Below, in pieces: positions 13,267-16,881 of a stretch of DNA of 16,881 bases. The translations under genes and the position numbers were made by a program. Under the pieces are notes generated by a model, which had not been told where the DNA came from, searched no databases, and saw only the letters and a program-made list of their open reading frames with translations. Every line of letters starts with the position of its first letter. The stretch's first letter is position 1. The stretch lies in the NCBI GenBank assembly GCA_022707725.1, contig JAKJAB010000032.1, forward strand, positions 1 to 16,881, given 5' to 3'. This DNA comes from Chloroflexota bacterium. Lineage in GTDB: Bacteria > Chloroflexota > Anaerolineae > B4-G1 > SLSP01.

Positions 13267-14331
13267 ATGAACTTATTCGAAGCACTGGAACAGGCTTATC
13301 AGACGGCCCAGACTGCGCTGGAAGACGCCAAAGACGCCGGGACGTTGGAAACCTGGTACGCCGATACGTTGGGGCGCAAAGGCGTCATCACGTTGCAGGT
13401 GCGCAGCGTCGGGCAATTGCCCGCCGAGGATCGCCCGGCGTTTGGCAAGCGCGTCAACGAAATCAAGCAGGCGCTCGAAGCGGCGTACACCGCGCAGGCC
13501 CAGGTTGTCAAAACCGCCGAGTTGGCCCGCGCGTTGGAGGCCGGCGCCATCGACGTGACGCTGCCGGGCCGCCCGGCGACGCCCGGACACCTGCACCTCA
13601 CCACCCAAACGCTGCGGCAGATCTACAGCATCTTCGGGCGTATGGGTTTCGAAGTCTACGAAGCGCCGGACGTAGAGCTGGAGAGCTACAACTTCGACCT
13701 GCTCAACATCCCAGAGTACCACCCGGCGCGCGATATGTGGGACACGTTCTGGGTGCAGCAGGTCCGCAACAGCCCGGCGCGGCTGCTCCTGCGCACACAC
13801 ACCTCGCCGGGGCAGGTGCGCGCTATGCGCGAGCGCGCGAACACAGGACGTTCGGCTCCCGAGCCGATCCGCGTGATCCTGCCGGGCAAGTGCTATCGCT
13901 ACGAGCAGATCACCGCGCGCAGCGAGCACCAGTTCTACCAGGTGGAAGGACTGGCCGTGGGCAAGAACATCACGATGACCGACCTCATCGGGACGCTGAC
14001 CCAGTTCACCAGCATGTTCTACGGGTCGGGGCACAAAATGCGCGTTCGCAGTTCGTACTTCCCTTTCACGGAGCCGAGCATCGAAGCAGATATGAGTTGT
14101 ATTCTCTGCGGCGGGAAAGGCTGCCGGGTCTGCAAATACACCGGCTGGCTGGAAATCGCCGGCGCGGGGATGGTACACCCGGTCGTGCTCAAGAACGGCG
14201 GCTACGATCCCGACGAATGGAGCGGCTTCGCCTTCGGCACCGGCGTCGAGCGGCCAGCGATGTTAAAATACAGCGTCAACGACATCCGGTATTTTTACGG
14301 CAACGATTTAAGGTTTTTGCGGCAGTTTTAG
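13267..14331 (+). CDS. pheS: Phenylalanyl-tRNA synthetase alpha subunit
   Basis: This is the catalytic subunit of the alpha2beta2 class II synthetase that charges tRNA-Phe in the cytoplasm; it is 354 residues long, near the family norm. The N-terminal coiled coil (about 1-85) contacts tRNA. The catalytic domain shows FGRMGFEVYEAPDVE (about 121-135), HPARDMWDTF, RTHTSPGQVRAM (about 175-186), FYQVEGLAVG, and motif 3 GTGVERPAMLKY (about 325-336). A four-cysteine knuckle CxxC-x4-CxxC (C278, C281, C286, C289) precedes TGWLEIAGAGMVHP, common in bacterial PheS. The ATG at 13267 is chosen for GGAGGA upstream; the frame stays open into the repeat hairpin before it, but that part is not a protein. Expression is controlled by the T-box leader. 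Confidence 0.97.
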   Translation: MNLFEALEQAYQTAQTALEDAKDAGTLETWYADTLGRKGVITLQVRSVGQLPAEDRPAFGKRVNEIKQALEAAYTAQAQVVKTAELARALEAGAIDVTLPGRPATPGHLHLTTQTLRQIYSIFGRMGFEVYEAPDVELESYNFDLLNIPEYHPARDMWDTFWVQQVRNSPARLLLRTHTSPGQVRAMRERANTGRSAPEPIRVILPGKCYRYEQITARSEHQFYQVEGLAVGKNITMTDLIGTLTQFTSMFYGSGHKMRVRSSYFPFTEPSIEADMSCILCGGKGCRVCKYTGWLEIAGAGMVHPVVLKNGGYDPDEWSGFAFGTGVERPAMLKYSVNDIRYFYGNDLRFLRQF

Positions 14332-14406
14332 TAATTGGTAACTGGTAACTGGTAATTGGTGATTGGTAAGCGGTGGCAGGTAGCTGGTAATTGGTGATTG
14401 TTGATT
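14331..14406 (+). repeat. Left heptamer array (TGGT-type units) after pheS
   Basis: Beginning at the last base of the pheS stop codon, about ten 7-bp units follow, most ending in TGGT or GGT (AATTGGT, AACTGGT, GATTGGT, AAGCGGT, AGCTGGT). They run up to the ribosome binding site of the next gene. They are the reverse complement in type of the array at 14887-14985, so the two can pair over some 70 bases. Confidence 0.85.
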
Positions 14407-14421
14407 GAGGTGAGGGCTGAG

Positions 14422-14916
14422 ATGGGCCAAGGTGATTATCAAGGTTTCGAGGCTTTGCAGGCCTGGCAAAACGCACGGGAATTGATGTTGCTGGTACACT
14501 CTGAGATTGCGTCCAAGCTGCCCAGTTACGAAAAGTGGGACTTGTTGTCCCAGATTCGCAGATCATCGAAAAGTGTTATGGCAAACATCGCTGAAGGCTG
14601 TGGACGCTACTACTATCAGGAAGGTATTCGTTTTTGCTACCTTGCGCGTGGGTCATTAGCCGAAACACAAAACCATTTGATCACAGCTCACGATTTGGGG
14701 TACATCTCCGATGCGCTTTTTCAGTCGGGAATAACCGTTGCACAAAAAACAGCCCGGACATTGAACGGCTATATCAATTGGTTAAAGAAAAACAAACGAG
14801 GCGGTGATTTGCCAGAAGGCCGATTGCGGGAAATCTCCCCCAATTACCTGATAGTGAACCAGCCCGAATTCGATGAAGACGATCCTGACCACCAACCACC
14901 AATCACCGACCACTAA
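14422..14916 (+). CDS. Four-helix-bundle protein (S23 / rRNA intervening-sequence type)
   Basis: This protein of 164 residues belongs to the S23/four-helix-bundle family first seen in intervening sequences of 23S rRNA genes and related to the Avd fold. Key features are the start FEALQAWQNARELMLLV, then the signature SQIRRSSKSVMANIAEGCGRYYYQE, ARGSLAETQNHL, and a final helix before a charged tail. Known members form pentameric basic barrels; a cellular role is not firmly established. The ATG at 14422 has GAGGTG 9 bases upstream; an in-frame TTG at 14398 lies in the repeat and is less likely. The last residues (DHQPPITDH) are encoded by the right-hand repeat array, so the array and the gene have met in frame. 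It interrupts the otherwise usual pheS-pheT pair and lies between complementary repeat arms. Confidence 0.9.
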   Translation: MGQGDYQGFEALQAWQNARELMLLVHSEIASKLPSYEKWDLLSQIRRSSKSVMANIAEGCGRYYYQEGIRFCYLARGSLAETQNHLITAHDLGYISDALFQSGITVAQKTARTLNGYINWLKKNKRGGDLPEGRLREISPNYLIVNQPEFDEDDPDHQPPITDH

Positions 14917-14985
14917 TCACCAATTACCAATCACCAATCACCGATTACCAATCACCAATTACTAATTACCAATCCCTAATCCCTT
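14887..14985 (+). repeat. Right heptamer array (ACCAAT-type units) before pheT
   Basis: About fourteen 7-bp units of the type ACCAATC, ACCAATT, ACCGATT and ACTAATT run from inside the end of the four-helix-bundle gene to just before the pheT ribosome binding site. They are complementary in unit and register to the array at 14331-14406, forming the second arm of a long potential hairpin with the gene in the loop. Confidence 0.85.
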
Positions 14986-15000
14986 TCTAAGAGGTAAATG

Positions 15001-16881
<1,881 letters not shown>

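Noticed and set aside
13273..14178. Long minus-strand ORF opposite pheS
   Set aside because: It is an antisense shadow of a GC-rich gene; pheS is unmistakable, and the antisense product is Arg/Gly/Ala-rich without domains.
14331..14985. Heptamer arrays as a CRISPR
   Set aside because: The units are 7 bp with no spacers and no cas genes; they are degenerate tandem repeats in inverted arms.

Overview
The window looks like a chromosomal segment of an anaerobic bacterium, most likely a Chloroflexota (Anaerolineae-like) genome. This is an inference from a ferredoxin-linked 2-oxoacid oxidoreductase, a phenylalanine T-box in front of pheS-pheT, the large STAND-like ATPases with TPRs, and families of very short intergenic tandem repeats. 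No rRNA or other species marker is present to confirm it. The flanks (1-1400 and 13260-16881) are GC-rich housekeeping DNA; the middle (about 3000-11300) is visibly richer in A+T.

Layout. (1) 1-1389, plus strand: the tail of an upstream gene, then the beta and gamma subunits of a 2-oxoacid:ferredoxin oxidoreductase. (2) 1413-1493: a long imperfect inverted repeat between convergent genes. (3) 1512-2717, minus: an MFS exporter with its own -10 box. (4) 3110-3718, minus: a small two-helix membrane protein with a long coiled coil. (5) 3969-5380, minus: a compact RiPP-type cassette. It has a strong sigma70 promoter, a 62-residue Cys-rich small peptide with a near-perfect ribosome binding site, a 1-nt overlap (TAATG) into a radical SAM/SPASM enzyme with a C-terminal PqqD-like domain, and an intrinsic terminator. 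(6) 5514-11046, minus: three P-loop ATPase genes joined by ATGA stop/start overlaps; the last carries a C-terminal TPR region. (7) 11286-12764, minus: a P-loop ATPase with a C-terminal OmpR-type winged helix, probably the regulator of the block. (8) 12837-16881, plus: promoter, T-box leader with a UUC specifier, pheS, a four-helix-bundle (S23/IVS-like) gene held between complementary heptamer-repeat arms, and pheT, cut by the window end.

How it may work together. The minus-strand block from 12764 down to 3110 is unbroken: winged-helix ATPase, three coupled ATPases, precursor peptide, radical SAM maturase, coiled-coil membrane protein. No gene of this block matches a family I can name beyond its domains. 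The best hypothesis is an undescribed signalling or conflict-type system in which a radical-SAM-modified peptide acts with STAND-like ATPases. The actinobacterial FxSxx-COOH systems make a similar pairing (short precursor, SPASM radical SAM enzyme, NB-ARC/TPR protein), but the peptide here ends in a CxCxC motif instead. The RiPP cassette has its own promoter and lies behind a probable terminator, so a functional link to the ATPases rests on neighbourhood only.

The second unusual feature is in the pheST operon. The space between pheS and pheT holds an S23-type gene bounded by arrays of a 7-bp repeat in opposite orientation. A version of the same arms with no gene inside lies between the T-box and pheS.

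Several start codons were moved downstream of the longest possible ORF because a Shine-Dalgarno sequence or an overlap with the preceding stop fixes them.
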